The notes under the pieces are model-generated. The model saw nothing but the letters and a program-made list of their open reading frames with translations. It had not been told where the DNA came from and searched no databases. A program made the translations under genes and the position numbers. From Streptosporangium roseum DSM 43021 (GTDB lineage: Bacteria > Actinomycetota > Actinomycetes > Streptosporangiales > Streptosporangiaceae), in assembly GCF_000024865.1 (NCBI RefSeq), contig NC_013595.1, positions 7,812,001 to 7,876,000 of the forward strand: DNA of 64,000 nt, given 5' to 3'. Each line of letters opens with the position of its first letter. The stretch's first letter is position 1. Shown in pieces: positions 1 through 9,328 of the stretch.

Positions 1-399
1 CCGGGAGGACAGGGCGTTGACCACGGAGGCGCCGACGCCGTGCAGGCCGCCCGAGGCGCCGTAGGAGCCGCCGCCGAACTTCCCGCCCGCGTGCAGCTTG
101 GTGTAGACCAGCTCGACTCCGGCCAGGCCGCTCTTGGGCTCGACGTCGACCGGGATGCCCCGGCCGTTGTCGCGCACCTCGATCGATCCGTCGGCGTGCA
201 GCTCGACCTCGATGCGGTCGCAGTAGCCGGCCAGGGCCTCGTCGACCCCGTTGTCCACGATCTCCCAGAGGCAGTGCATGAGACCGCGACTGTCAGTCGA
301 CCCGATGTACATGCCCGGGCGCTTGCGGACGGCTTCGAGACCCTCCAGAACCGACAGATGACGGGCTGTATAACCCGTCTCCACGCTAACTGCGGTCAC
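1..399 (-). CDS. parE: DNA topoisomerase IV/gyrase B subunit, N-terminal part (cut by window edge)
   Basis: Type II topoisomerase ATPase subunit (GHKL fold), which couples ATP hydrolysis to DNA strand passage with the A subunit. Only the first 133 codons are present. Visible Bergerat-fold motifs are [13 protein letters not shown] (N box), DNGRGIPV (G1) and [14 protein letters not shown] (G2), preceded by the typical [17 protein letters not shown] start at 397-399 has GGAG five bases upstream; a TAGGCT -10-like hexamer lies at 433-438 on this strand. GyrB and ParE cannot be separated from this segment. The neighbours (DUF7455, YaaA, principal sigma factor) match the locus that carries the second, ParE-type copy in Streptomyces, so parE is preferred by context. 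Confidence 0.9.
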   Translation of the reverse strand, partial: MTAVSVETGYTARHLSVLEGLEAVRKRPGMYIGSTDSRGLMHCLWEIVDNGVDEALAGYCDRIEVELHADGSIEVRDNGRGIPVDVEPKSGLAGVELVYTKLHAGGKFGGGSYGASGGLHGVGASVVNALSSR

Positions 400-638
400 A
401 CCCACTCCCACTCTGCTCGAACACGTGTGCGCAGCCTACCGTTCTTCCCGGCGCGGCGCGTACAAGCTTGCCATCAGGTAGCCAACAGTGTTACTTCCGG
501 CGTGCTCGCCGTTACTTTCGGACACTTTCCGCTCTCGGCGTAGCGGGGGGTCGGTTGGGAACGTTCGCATCGGGTTAGATGTTCTCTCAAGTGACTGACG
601 CCAGATCCTCCACAAGGGGATGACCTGAAAGGCGATAC

Positions 639-869
639 GTGACTGGAACCCTCGCCCCCGCCAAGCAGCTGACGGCCACGGACCGCTGTGACCGGTGTGG
701 CGCCCAGGCCTACATCCGCGCAACCCTGCCCGTAGGTGGGGAGCTGCTTTTCTGCGCCCACCACGGGCGGCAGCACGTAGCTGTGCTGAGAGCCAAGGGC
801 GCCGACATCCAGGACGAGTCGGCACGCCTCAGCGACACCCCTGCAACCGCGAACAATGACGAACGGTAG
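639..869 (+). CDS. DUF7455 small putative zinc-binding protein
   Basis: A 76-residue protein with a CDRCGAQAY pair and a downstream FCAHHGRQH, so Cys/His residues are placed for one zinc ribbon. I recognise it as the conserved actinobacterial family found beside the principal sigma factor and topoisomerase B genes; its molecular role is not known to me. The GTG start has GAAAGG about seven bases upstream. It is divergent from the topoisomerase gene, sharing a 239-bp intergenic region. The last 20 residues are polar and probably disordered. Confidence 0.85.
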   Translation: MTGTLAPAKQLTATDRCDRCGAQAYIRATLPVGGELLFCAHHGRQHVAVLRAKGADIQDESARLSDTPATANNDER

Positions 870-872
870 GAA

Positions 873-1601
873 TCACCGGACCCGGTAGTGATATCGGCCC
901 GACACCGTGAAGCCCTGTTGCTCGTAGAGCGACCGGGCCGCGGCGTTCGATTCCACCACGACCAAATATGCCTTCCGTGTGCCCTGCTCCCGCGCATGTG
1001 AGAGCAGGGCACGCAATATCTCTCGGCCATGGCCCTGGCGCCGCGCGTGCGGCACCACCGCCATGGAGTAGATCCCGAACCATTCTCCCTGTTTGACGCC
1101 CCGCCCGACGGCCTGCCGTCCCAGCGAGGCGTACACGGCGGGCACGCCGGTGAGGATCCGCGCGGCCGTCGCCAAGCCCTCGTCACCGAATCTCCCGTCC
1201 ACGCTCCACCAGGTGTCCAGCCACGCCTGTGACGGCGTCCGCGCGAGCTCGACCCCTTCTCCGGCCGGTACGGCGCGCGCCGGCGGCGCCGTCATCACCA
1301 GTGTGGGGTCCACCATCTGATAATCACGCGCCCGCAGCGCCTCGTCCAGCCCGGGAGTCGCGCCTCCGCCCACGGAGAACACGCACGGCAGCCCCCGGTC
1401 GGCGTAGAACTTCTCCGCCTCGGCGATGGCCGCCCCCAGATCCTCCGGCTCCCCCAGCGGCAGCACCGAGTTGGCCCGCTTGGTCACCCCGTCCATGGCG
1501 CGCATGACCCATCCGCCCGTATCCACCCGGTCGACGGCGGGCCATGCCTGATCGACGAGACGGGCGAAGATTTCGTCGTTCACAGCAGTGGATCCGTTCA
1601 T
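873..1601 (-). CDS. GNAT family N-acetyltransferase
   Basis: A 242-residue acetyl-CoA-dependent N-acyltransferase. The C-terminal half carries the GNAT core: a strand ending in MAVVPHARRQGHGREIL, where RRQGHG is the pyrophosphate-binding R/Q-x-x-G-x-G/A loop, then YLVVVESNAAARSLYEQQGF, the usual last helix and strand. The first ~110 residues look like a degenerate second GNAT fold or substrate-binding extension (EKFYADRGLPCVFSV). The substrate cannot be predicted. It converges on DUF7455 (three bases between stops) and diverges from yaaA across only 45 bp. Confidence 0.85.
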   Translation of the reverse strand: MNGSTAVNDEIFARLVDQAWPAVDRVDTGGWVMRAMDGVTKRANSVLPLGEPEDLGAAIAEAEKFYADRGLPCVFSVGGGATPGLDEALRARDYQMVDPTLVMTAPPARAVPAGEGVELARTPSQAWLDTWWSVDGRFGDEGLATAARILTGVPAVYASLGRQAVGRGVKQGEWFGIYSMAVVPHARRQGHGREILRALLSHAREQGTRKAYLVVVESNAAARSLYEQQGFTVSGRYHYRVR

Positions 1602-1646
1602 GGCCGTGGAGCTTGGACCCCTCCCGTCGCACTACGCTCGGCGACT

Positions 1647-2387
1647 GTGCTGATTCTGCTGCCTCCGTCGGAGGGAAAGGCCGAGCTGGGCAACGGCCCC
1701 GCTCTTGAGCTGTCCCGGCTGAGTTTCCCGTCCCTGAACGCCTCCCGGGAGGTCGTCCTGGACGCGCTCGTCGCGCTCTGCGCGGGATCCGGGGCGCAGA
1801 CCGTGCTCGGACTGTCGCAGGGACAGCTGGGCGAGATCGGCAAGAACCGGGATCTGCGGGGGGCTCCCACCCTGACGGCCGCCGAGCTCTACACCGGGGT
1901 GCTCTACGACCATCTCGGCCTGGCCTCGATGTCTTCCGAGGCGGCCGGGCGCGCCGCGCAGAGCCTCGTGATCTTCTCCGGTCTCTGGGGCCTGCTGCGG
2001 ATCGGCGACCGGGTGCCGCCGTACCGCCTGTCCATGGGCGTGAAGCTGCCGCCGCTGGGCGGCCTGGGCTCCTACTGGCGCCGGTCCGTCGCCCCGGTTC
2101 TCGACGCCGAACCCGGTCTGGTGGTGGACATGCGCTCCAGCACCTACGCGGCGGCCTGGCAACCCGGCGGCCGGGCCGTGGCCGTACGGGTGCTCAAGGA
2201 CGGCAAGGTCGTCAGCCACATGGCCAAGGCCACCCGGGGAGTGATCGCCCGCTCCCTGCTGGAGGGAGACTGCGACCCGCAGACCCCGGAGGAGCTTGTC
2301 AAGGTCCTGGACAGCCTCGGCCACACCGTCGCCCTCGGCAAAGCCCCCGCGGGCAGGCGTCCGTGGACCCTCGACGTCACGGTGTGA
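1647..2387 (+). CDS. yaaA: YaaA/UPF0246 family peroxide stress protein
   Basis: A 246-residue member of the YaaA family, whose E. coli member limits intracellular free iron during hydrogen peroxide stress and binds DNA. The hallmark N-terminal LLPPSEGK and the central FSGLWGLLRIGDRVPPYRLSMG are present, and length is normal. The GTG start has no visible RBS, while a TACGCT hexamer (a common actinobacterial -10) ends eight bases upstream at 1633-1638. This suggests a leaderless transcript squeezed into the 45 bp shared with the divergent GNAT gene. Direct role here is inferred from family. Confidence 0.88.
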   Translation: MLILLPPSEGKAELGNGPALELSRLSFPSLNASREVVLDALVALCAGSGAQTVLGLSQGQLGEIGKNRDLRGAPTLTAAELYTGVLYDHLGLASMSSEAAGRAAQSLVIFSGLWGLLRIGDRVPPYRLSMGVKLPPLGGLGSYWRRSVAPVLDAEPGLVVDMRSSTYAAAWQPGGRAVAVRVLKDGKVVSHMAKATRGVIARSLLEGDCDPQTPEELVKVLDSLGHTVALGKAPAGRRPWTLDVTV

Positions 2388-2524
2388 CCCGCGGCCACGT
2401 CACGGCATCCGGCCCGCTGTGACCCGCGGCCACATCACGACATTCCGGCACGGCGTGACCCGCAGCCACGTCGCAGCATCCGGCCCGGCGTGACCCGCGA
2501 CCGCGTCACGGCATCCGGCATGTC
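2384..2524. repeat. Tandem repeat, about four copies of a 35-bp unit
   Basis: Four imperfect head-to-tail units begin at 2384, 2419, 2455 and 2490, each opening with GTGACCCGC and containing CATC/CATTCCGGC near the end; a more degraded fifth follows to about 2555. The first unit starts inside the yaaA stop codon, so the array grew from the gene's 3' end. Absence of spacers rules out a CRISPR array. Confidence 0.8.
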
Positions 2525-2610
2525 CCGCCGGCCGTGTCGCGGCATGCCGCGGGGCACCGCCGGATGTCGCGTCCGGCCGGGGCCCGGCCTCTCGTCCCCT
2601 CCAACGACGC

Positions 2611-2639
2611 AGGGCCCGCGCCGGGTGGCAGCGGGCCCT
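2611..2639. terminator. Bidirectional terminator between yaaA and the sigma factor gene
   Basis: Perfect 9-bp inverted repeat AGGGCCCGC / GCGGGCCCT with an 11-base loop, between the convergent 3' ends of yaaA and the principal sigma factor gene. It lacks a T tract, as is usual for actinobacterial hairpins. Confidence 0.75.
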
Positions 2640-2653
2640 CGTCGGAAGAGACC

Positions 2654-4291
2654 TCAGTCCAGGTAGTCGCGCAGGACCTGGGACCGGGACGGGTGGCGGA
2701 GCTTGGACATGGTCTTGGACTCGATCTGCCGGATGCGCTCGCGCGTCACCCCGTAGACCTTGCCGATCTCGTCCAGCGTCTTCGGCTGACCGTCGGTGAG
2801 ACCGAAGCGCATCGAGACCACGCCCGCCTCGCGCTCGGACAAGGTGTCCAGAACGGAGTGGAGTTGCTCCTGCAGAAGCGTGAAGCTGACCGCGTCGGCC
2901 GGGACGATCGCCTCGGAGTCCTCGATGAGGTCACCGAACTCGCTGTCGCCCTCCTCACCCAGCGGGGTGTGCAGGGAGATCGGCTCACGACCGTACTTCT
3001 GGACCTCGACGACCTTCTCAGGGGTCATGTCGAGCTCGCGGGCCAGCTCCTCGGGAGTGGGCTCACGACCGAGGTCCTGAAGCATCTGCCGCTGGACCCG
3101 GGCCAGCTTGTTGATCACTTCGACCATGTGGACCGGGATGCGGATGGTCCGCGCCTGGTCGGCCATGGCGCGGGTGATCGCCTGCCGGATCCACCACGTG
3201 GCGTAGGTGGAGAACTTGTAGCCCTTGGTGTAGTCGAACTTCTCGACCGCACGGATCAGGCCCAGGTTGCCCTCCTGGATCAGGTCCAGGAAGAGCATGC
3301 CGCGGCCGGTGTAGCGCTTGGCCAGCGAGACCACCAGACGGAGGTTGGCCTCCAGCAGGTGGTTCTTGGCCCGGCGGCCGTCCTCGGCGATCCATTCGAG
3401 TTCGGCGCGGACGTCCACCGGAAGCTTGTCCCCGTCGGTGCCGAGCTGCTCCTCGGCGAACAGGCCGGCCTCGATGCGCTTGGCGAGCTCGACCTCCTGC
3501 TCGGCGTTGAGCAGGGGGACCTTGCCGATCTGCTTGAGGTAGTCCTTGACCGGGTCGGCCGTGGCGCCGGCGGCGGCGACCTGCGGCACGGGAGCGTCGT
3601 CATCGTCGTCGGAGAGGATGAGGACCTCGTCCTCGTTCTGCTCGACGACCTCGACCTTCGGCTCCTCTTCGGTCTCGACCTCGGCCTCGGCCTCGATTTC
3701 GACCTCGACCTCCGTCTCGACCTCCACCTCGAGGTCGAAGTCCTCGATCTCGACGTCGTCCTCGAGCTCGATGACCTCGTCGTCCTCGCCACCGGCCGTC
3801 TTCGGCTTGGGCTCGGACTTGGCCGCGGGTGCGATCCCCTCGGGGCCGGCCTTCTTCGGCGGCGGTCCGGGGATCGGCTTCTTGGCAGCCGGGGCGACCT
3901 TCTTGGCGGGAGCCGTCGGCTTCTTGGCCGCGGGCGTGGGCTCGGAGCCGCCGACGACCGCGGTGACGGTCTCCGGCTGCTCCTTGGCCGCCGCGGCGGT
4001 CTTGGTCTTTTTGACTGTGGCGGGAGCGGCGGGGGTACGGCGCTTGGTCGAAGTCCGAGACTTCTTGGGAGCCGCGGAGTCCTCAGCAGTCAGTCGTACG
4101 GTGATGCCCTCTTTGCTGAGGCTGCGCAGGATTCCAGCGACCTGCGCCATCGGAATGTCCGCTTCCTCGACGGCCTTGCGGACATCCTCGGACTCGAGGA
4201 ACCCCTGCGAGCGCCCCCGCTCCATCAGCTGCTGAATGACGGGCTCGTTCAGCTCGGATGGCTTCGAGCGAGTCGAACTTGCAGGCGACAC
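2654..4291 (-). CDS. hrdB: Principal RNA polymerase sigma factor (HrdB/RpoD/SigA type)
   Basis: A 545-residue group 1 sigma-70 factor for housekeeping transcription. The first ~240 residues are a Lys/Ala/Pro-rich then strongly acidic extension typical of actinobacterial HrdB/SigA. Region 1.2 begins at [16 protein letters not shown]. Region 2 contains [16 protein letters not shown] and the -10-recognition helix segment [20 protein letters not shown]. Region 4 ends with the helix-turn-helix [20 protein letters not shown]. The GTG start at 4289-4291 has AGAGG five bases upstream and begins [17 protein letters not shown]; an ATG 16 codons earlier is in frame but lacks an RBS. It stands alone, 242 bp downstream of the phosphatase gene. 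Confidence 0.97.
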   Translation of the reverse strand: MSPASSTRSKPSELNEPVIQQLMERGRSQGFLESEDVRKAVEEADIPMAQVAGILRSLSKEGITVRLTAEDSAAPKKSRTSTKRRTPAAPATVKKTKTAAAAKEQPETVTAVVGGSEPTPAAKKPTAPAKKVAPAAKKPIPGPPPKKAGPEGIAPAAKSEPKPKTAGGEDDEVIELEDDVEIEDFDLEVEVETEVEVEIEAEAEVETEEEPKVEVVEQNEDEVLILSDDDDDAPVPQVAAAGATADPVKDYLKQIGKVPLLNAEQEVELAKRIEAGLFAEEQLGTDGDKLPVDVRAELEWIAEDGRRAKNHLLEANLRLVVSLAKRYTGRGMLFLDLIQEGNLGLIRAVEKFDYTKGYKFSTYATWWIRQAITRAMADQARTIRIPVHMVEVINKLARVQRQMLQDLGREPTPEELARELDMTPEKVVEVQKYGREPISLHTPLGEEGDSEFGDLIEDSEAIVPADAVSFTLLQEQLHSVLDTLSEREAGVVSMRFGLTDGQPKTLDEIGKVYGVTRERIRQIESKTMSKLRHPSRSQVLRDYLD

Positions 4292-4533
4292 GAACACCTC
4301 TCGAAGGAAAGCGTGACGAGAATGGACCCAGATGCCCACTAGGGGCAGATACCTCTAGTTGTCATGATGAACGAGGCCGCGAACCGCGACGCACCTGTCC
4401 AGCATTGTGGCACGACACCGTGATCCATACGGCCGCCTCCTGGCGGTTGCCCTCCACCCTAGGCCGACCAAGAGAGTAGTGCGTACGGAAGCGAGGCACC
4501 GATACCCGAAAGCAACCGTTATGACTGTTTCAT

Positions 4534-6627
4534 TCAGTCACTCTTCGTGGCCGGAGGGACGTGAATCGCCAGCACCGTAACGTCATCATCCTGCTCATAC
4601 CCCGACAGCATCCGATCCACAAGGAAATCCAGCAACATATGCGGACTTCCGACGACTTCGGGCGGCGCTTCGGTCACAACAGAGCAAAGTTCAGCGAGTC
4701 CGGCATCCAGCCCACGCTTCCGGTTCTCCACCAGACCATCCGAATAAAGGACAGCGGTGTGCCCCGGCGGGACACAGAACCGGAACTGCCTGCGGCTCGT
4801 CGGCCAGCCGAGCGGGGTGCCCGGCTCGCCGTCGCACAGCAGCGGCATGCCCTGCGGTGAGACCAGCAGGGGCGGCGGGTGGCCGGCCAGCGCCAGCGTG
4901 CCCTCTCCCGTGCCGGGTTCGACGACCATGTAGGCGAGGGTGGTGACCTGCTCTTCCTCCTCTGTGGCCTCGAAGACCCGGTCCAGGCCGGTGAGGACCG
5001 CCGCGGGCGGCGGATTGGTCAGCGCCAGGGCCCGCATCGCGTTGCGGATGCGGCCCATGCCGGCCGCGGCCTTGACGCCCTTGCCCATGACGTCGCCGAC
5101 CACCGCGGCGACCCGGCCGTCCTGCAGGACGAACGCGTCGTACCAGTCTCCGCCGACCTGCACGTGACGGCTGCCCGAGCGGAAGCGCTGGGCCAGCACC
5201 AGGCCGCGCACCACCGGCAGGCGATCGGGCAGGAGGCTGCGCTGGAGCGTCTCGGCGGTGCGGTGCTCACGCTCGAACAGGGTGGCCCGCTCCACGGCCA
5301 GGGCGCACTGCCCGGCGAGCGCCTCCAGGAACACGCCGTCTTCCTGGGAGATCTTCTGCGGACGGGTGAAGGAGAACCTCAGCGCGCCGAGCGCGCGTCC
5401 CGCGGCCAGCAGCGGCAGGCCCACCCAGGCCCGCTCGTCGCTGTGGTCGATGAAGCCGGTGACGGCCTCGTCGTCGCCCCCGGCGTCCACGAGCTGGGAG
5501 CGCAGGCTGTCGGGCGATTCGGCGAAGACCGGACGGCGGCTGTTGACCGCCATGGTCATCACGCTGGAGTGCGACAGCGGGATCTCCTCGCCGGGCGCAC
5601 CGGGAACATCGGGGATGCCACCGCTGTTGACCAGCTTCAGCGCGGCCCGCTCGACGTCGAGCAGGGCCACCGCCGAGCGGTCGGCCGCCAGTGCCGTACG
5701 GCCGACGTCGATGATGACCTGGACGACCTGCTCGACGGTGAGCGCCTCGGCGAGCTGCGCCGTGGCGCCCTGCAGCCGTGCCGTACGCAGGGCGGCCGCG
5801 CCGAGCTGGTCGGTGAGCCGGCCGCGCATCTCCTCGGCCTCGCGCTGGGGGGTGACGTCGGTGTTGGCGCCCACCCACTCGACCACCCGGCCGTGGCGGA
5901 TGATCGGGACCGCGCGCACCTCGAAGTGGCGGTAACCGCTGGCCCGGGTGCGGACCCGGTAGTTCCACTCGAACATGATCCGGCCGCGCAGCGCCTCGCG
6001 CCAGGCCTCCTCCGCGTGCGGCCGGTCGTCGGGATGGACGGCCTCCAGCCAGCCGTGGGCGAGGTATTCCTCCAGGCCCTGGCCGGTGATGGCGCGCCAC
6101 TGCGGCGCGTCCTCCACCACGGCCCCGGTCGGGGCGGTGATCCACACGAGCTGGGACTGCGCCTCGACCAGCGAGCGGTAGCGCTCCTCGCTGCGCCGCA
6201 GGTCCTCCTCGACCTGCCTGCTCTCGGTGATGTCCACGCCGACCAGGCAGACCGCGCGGAGCTCGCTCTTGTCGTCGTGGATCGGGGAGAACGTCAGCGA
6301 CCAGTGACGGGTCTGCCCGTCGGCGGTGCGCACCCGGATCCGCTGGTCCGCCTCGACCCCGGTCCCTTCGACGACGCCGCGGACCGACCCCTCCACCAGC
6401 GCGGTGAGGTCGGCGGAGAGCAACTCGCCCGGGGCCCGGCCGACCAGGCGCTCGACCGGGAGACCGACCACGTCGGCGAAGACCTCGTCGACCCGCTGGA
6501 AGCGGCCGTCGGGGTCGAAGAACGCGAAGGCGAACGGCGACTGCGACAACAGGCCCTGCAGCAGGCCGGGGTCTGAGATGTCCACACCCGACTCCCGGGG
6601 ACGGGGCACGGAGGTTTCGGCGCTCAT
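4534..6627 (-). CDS. PAS-PAS-GAF-SpoIIE protein phosphatase (RsbU-like)
   Basis: A 697-residue cytosolic PP2C-type Ser phosphatase that probably acts on an anti-sigma antagonist (STAS) protein. Order: PAS near residues 20-140, second PAS 150-275 (HPDDRPHAEEAWREAL), GAF about 295-450, SpoIIE phosphatase about 475-690. Metal-binding motifs are GGDWYD, GDVMGKG, YSDGLVE and DDDVTVLAI. The ATG start has GGAGG at the right distance; 14 upstream codons are also open. No anti-sigma or STAS gene is adjacent, so its target is elsewhere. Adjacency to the principal sigma factor gene need not be functional. Confidence 0.9.
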   Translation of the reverse strand: MSAETSVPRPRESGVDISDPGLLQGLLSQSPFAFAFFDPDGRFQRVDEVFADVVGLPVERLVGRAPGELLSADLTALVEGSVRGVVEGTGVEADQRIRVRTADGQTRHWSLTFSPIHDDKSELRAVCLVGVDITESRQVEEDLRRSEERYRSLVEAQSQLVWITAPTGAVVEDAPQWRAITGQGLEEYLAHGWLEAVHPDDRPHAEEAWREALRGRIMFEWNYRVRTRASGYRHFEVRAVPIIRHGRVVEWVGANTDVTPQREAEEMRGRLTDQLGAAALRTARLQGATAQLAEALTVEQVVQVIIDVGRTALAADRSAVALLDVERAALKLVNSGGIPDVPGAPGEEIPLSHSSVMTMAVNSRRPVFAESPDSLRSQLVDAGGDDEAVTGFIDHSDERAWVGLPLLAAGRALGALRFSFTRPQKISQEDGVFLEALAGQCALAVERATLFEREHRTAETLQRSLLPDRLPVVRGLVLAQRFRSGSRHVQVGGDWYDAFVLQDGRVAAVVGDVMGKGVKAAAGMGRIRNAMRALALTNPPPAAVLTGLDRVFEATEEEEQVTTLAYMVVEPGTGEGTLALAGHPPPLLVSPQGMPLLCDGEPGTPLGWPTSRRQFRFCVPPGHTAVLYSDGLVENRKRGLDAGLAELCSVVTEAPPEVVGSPHMLLDFLVDRMLSGYEQDDDVTVLAIHVPPATKSD

Positions 6628-7275
6628 GGTCGGCACCTCCGTCGCGTGCCAGGGTCTCCCACGAGGCACATCTCCAAACTTGCGAATTGGCGTAGCGCAG
6701 CTCCGGGGGACCGGATCCTGCAGTACATCATCGGCGATGGGTGCGTGCGGACGGAAGCCCCGCCCATGATGCGGTCAGCGCATCCCGCGAACCTCCCGGG
6801 TCCGAAGACCGGAGGCTCCACGCTAACGCGCGGGTTCCCCGGCATGGGCGTCGCCCGACCGGCGTTCGGCCGAAGCCGAACGATGATGCCGTCCCCCACC
6901 GCGTCCGCCCCCCTTCGGGGAGCGCGGCGGCAGTCGCACCGCGATGCGATCGGCCCGGTTCCGGACTCTTCCGACTGCTTCGCGTCCTCACCCCCGCCGA
7001 CCTGCGCCGACCTGGGCTTGACGCCGCTCCCACTGCCCTCCCGGAACGCCGGCGTGATCATCGCCGACGCCTTCGAACGTATGCGGCCAGGACCCTAGCA
7101 GGATCAAGCCGGACCGTCCCGACAACTGCCCACCTCGTCTCCGTCAGCGTCCCAAGCAAGATCAGGCTACTGACTCGTTGGCGATTTGGCTGCCCCTTCG
7201 GGGACACTCGTTTACTCCCCGGTCGACAAATCGAGTCAGGATTGGGGTCAGCTTCGCATGTCGCCCATCCAAGGG
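6628..7275. other. Long intergenic region with structured segments, no gene recognised
   Basis: About 650 bp between divergent genes with no convincing ORF. Two inverted repeats stand out: CGTTCGG/CCGAACG at 6863-6882, and a nested structure at 7170-7239 in which CTGACTC pairs with GAGTCAG and GATTTG pairs with CAAATC around an inner CCCCTTCGGGG hairpin. Function unknown; it could be an untranslated RNA, a terminator or a remnant. Confidence 0.4.
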
Positions 7276-7303
7276 TTGACACTCCCGGGATAAGTTGTGG
7301 AAT
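7276..7303 (+). promoter_or_regulatory. Probable housekeeping promoter
   Basis: TTGACA at 7276-7281 and TGGAAT at 7298-7303 with a 16-bp spacer, about 65 bp ahead of the small helical protein. The -35 is a perfect consensus, rare in such GC-rich DNA. Confidence 0.5.
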
Positions 7304-7369
7304 GAGAACGCACGTCCCCGCCGTCCATCCGGGGGATGCCCCCCGGAAACCCGGAGGAATGCGACACCC

Positions 7370-7612
7370 ATGCCCGCTCTCGCGATCCGCTTCACCGGCG
7401 GCACAACGACGTTCCACGACCCGGTGAGCGCCCGTCTGGCCGCCGAGTTCCTCACCGTCCCGCTCGGCACCGTGGCACGGTGCGTGGCCGACGTACGGGC
7501 CTGCGCCGAGCATCTGAGGGTGGACGCGACGCCCGAGGTGATCGAACGCGTCGCCCGCGAGCATCTGCTCGCCCTCGTGAACTCCGCGCCGCCACCGCGA
7601 AGTCCCCGGTAA
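7370..7612 (+). CDS. Small three-helix-bundle-type actinobacterial protein
   Basis: An 80-residue protein beginning MPALAIRF. After a short N-terminal strand, three amphipathic helices are predictable (FHDPVSARLAAEF; VARCVADVRACAEH; TPEVIERVAREHLLAL). It resembles small actinobacterial proteins described as three-helix bundle dimerisation domains, though I cannot verify this without a search. The ATG was chosen because GGAGGA lies upstream (11-base spacing, slightly long) and coding signal starts there. Role unknown. Confidence 0.6.
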   Translation: MPALAIRFTGGTTTFHDPVSARLAAEFLTVPLGTVARCVADVRACAEHLRVDATPEVIERVAREHLLALVNSAPPPRSPR

Positions 7613-7675
7613 CATCGGGATCACCGGGCCGTGTTCCACGCACCGTTTGGCCCGGGAATGCGAGAAGGTTGGGAC

Positions 7676-7750
7676 GTGAGCGAGCGAAGCGAGCGAGCCA
7701 ATCAGCGCGGTGGCACTGGGCTCATACGGCCGACGGAGGAGGCTGCTTGA
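7676..7750 (+). CDS. Putative 24-codon leader ORF coupled to the next gene
   Basis: GTG-initiated ORF beginning VSERSERANQ, preceded by GAAGG. Its TGA overlaps the TTG start of the next gene in the arrangement TTGA, which would allow translational coupling. The 5' end is the near-palindromic GAGCGAGCGAAGCGAGCGAG, a sequence I associate with many actinobacterial gene starts, so it may be a dispersed repeat rather than a selected peptide. Confidence 0.35.
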   Translation: MSERSERANQRGGTGLIRPTEEAA

Positions 7751-9321
7751 GCCGGCGACACCGTCGAGATCCCCGAGAGAGCCAGTCCCCGGACGAGGTG
7801 TTCTCCGAGATGCTGATCGCTGCTCGCGAGCTGCTGGCCGTACGCAGCCCGCTGGACGCCGAGCTCATGGTCTCCGACATGGTCGGAGCCTGGTGGGGGC
7901 GGCGCCTGCGGCGCGGGGACGCCGAGCAGGTCCTCGGCGAGGGGCTGGTCGACTACGCGGCCAAGGCGGGATCCCCGGCCGCGCTGACCCTGCTGATCGC
8001 CCTGGCCTATCTCGGCACGGCCCGCCAGGCGGCCAAGGCCGAGGGCGCGGCGCTGGCGCTCATCGAGCGCGACGTGGCCAGGCCCCGCTGGGCCGACCGG
8101 CTGGGCGCGGTCAAGCCGACCGGGTGCTTCGTCTCCCGCGACGCCTACGGCGACCAGGACACCGTGGTGTGCACCTTCGCCTACCGGGGCGCCGACAGCG
8201 GCGAGGACCGGCACGCGCTGGTCGTGGTCGTCGACTACAACATGCGGGGGATCGCCCGCGACGCCTGGGTCTCCTCACACGTGGAGAAGCTCCTGGAGCA
8301 GGCCGCGGCCGAGGCCGAGGCCAACCCGATGCTCAGGTTCGAGGAGATCGAGCCGCAGCAGGCCAGAGCGCTGCTCGAATCCGCCATGAAGGCCACCGTG
8401 GAGTACGGCCACCGCAGGACGACCGCGCCGGTCAGCGACAGCTACAGCGCCTACCACGCCTTCGCCCGGTCCCGGATCAAGGCGCTGCCGCCCGGCCGCA
8501 AGCGCCCGGCGCCGCTGCACAGCGAGGCCCCCTACAGCCGTGACCGCCGGGCGATGCTGGCCGCGGAGTTCCTCTCCTCGGACGCGGCCGAGCACCTGTC
8601 GGACCCCTCGGCGGCCTCGCGCTGCGCCGACCACATCATCGACTACGGCTGCGACCAGGATTTCGGCCGCCCGTTACGGGTGAGCCCGACCAAGTGTGAG
8701 ACGTTCCTGCTCGACTGGCTGCCGCGCAAGGTCATGCTCAGCCCGGCCGAGCAGGAGGCGGTGCCGTACGTTCTGGGGGCCTGGGCGCGCTTCGCCGCGC
8801 GCCGGACCGGGCTGCCGGACGAGGGCCTGCGCGCCACGCTCGACGGGATCTGGGAGACGACCGCCAGGTTCGCCGAGACCTACCGCGACCCGACGACCTT
8901 CGGCCTCGACCGCGACCTGCTGGACCGGCTGCTGCCGGACGGCGACCTGTCGGCGCTGGCCCGGCGGGTGTTCGCGTTCCCGTTCCTGCAGGGCACGCAC
9001 GGCGAGATCAAGCTCGACCTGCTGAACCCGTCCGACGAGGCCGACCGGCGGGTGCTGCTGGGCATCGACCACGGGGGCGAGCTCAACCGGCCGGACTACG
9101 ACGAGCACCTCGCCTGGCACGAGGAGATCGCCGGCCGGCTCTGGGAGGGCGACCCTCCGCAGCTCTGGGAGGCCGCCCAGCGGCTGCTGGACCTCGGCCA
9201 CGACCGGCACGACGTGCTGCACGTGCTGATCGAGATCGCCGAGCGGATCGGCGACGACCCCGAGGAGCTGGCCATCGCCCTCGATGACATCGCTGACATT
9301 CCCGACGAGCCTCCGGTGTAG
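7747..9321 (+). CDS. Conserved actinobacterial protein with C-terminal DUF1841-like region
   Basis: A 524-residue soluble protein of unknown function. The last ~110 residues (DEADRRVLLGIDHG ... WHEEIAGRLWEGDPPQLWE ... LGHDRHDVLHVLIEIAER) fit the DUF1841 pattern of a HEE motif, DPP and a DRH-x-VLH helix. The first ~400 residues match nothing I can name; an Arg-rich start is followed by mixed alpha/beta sequence without membrane segments or signal peptide. The TTG start is favoured by GGAGGA six bases upstream and overlaps the stop of a short leader ORF. The frame stays open much farther 5' but with poor coding character. pxpA follows after 7 bp, so co-transcription is likely. Confidence 0.75.
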   Translation: MSRRHRRDPRESQSPDEVFSEMLIAARELLAVRSPLDAELMVSDMVGAWWGRRLRRGDAEQVLGEGLVDYAAKAGSPAALTLLIALAYLGTARQAAKAEGAALALIERDVARPRWADRLGAVKPTGCFVSRDAYGDQDTVVCTFAYRGADSGEDRHALVVVVDYNMRGIARDAWVSSHVEKLLEQAAAEAEANPMLRFEEIEPQQARALLESAMKATVEYGHRRTTAPVSDSYSAYHAFARSRIKALPPGRKRPAPLHSEAPYSRDRRAMLAAEFLSSDAAEHLSDPSAASRCADHIIDYGCDQDFGRPLRVSPTKCETFLLDWLPRKVMLSPAEQEAVPYVLGAWARFAARRTGLPDEGLRATLDGIWETTARFAETYRDPTTFGLDRDLLDRLLPDGDLSALARRVFAFPFLQGTHGEIKLDLLNPSDEADRRVLLGIDHGGELNRPDYDEHLAWHEEIAGRLWEGDPPQLWEAAQRLLDLGHDRHDVLHVLIEIAERIGDDPEELAIALDDIADIPDEPPV

Positions 9322-9328
9322 GTGAGCC

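Noticed and set aside
2384..2560. Possible CRISPR array
   Set aside because: Units are contiguous without unique spacers and there are no cas genes.
2534..4342. 602-aa plus-strand ORF opposite the principal sigma factor gene
   Set aside because: Antisense shadow of a highly conserved gene; Leu/Gly/Asp-rich low-complexity product without any domain.
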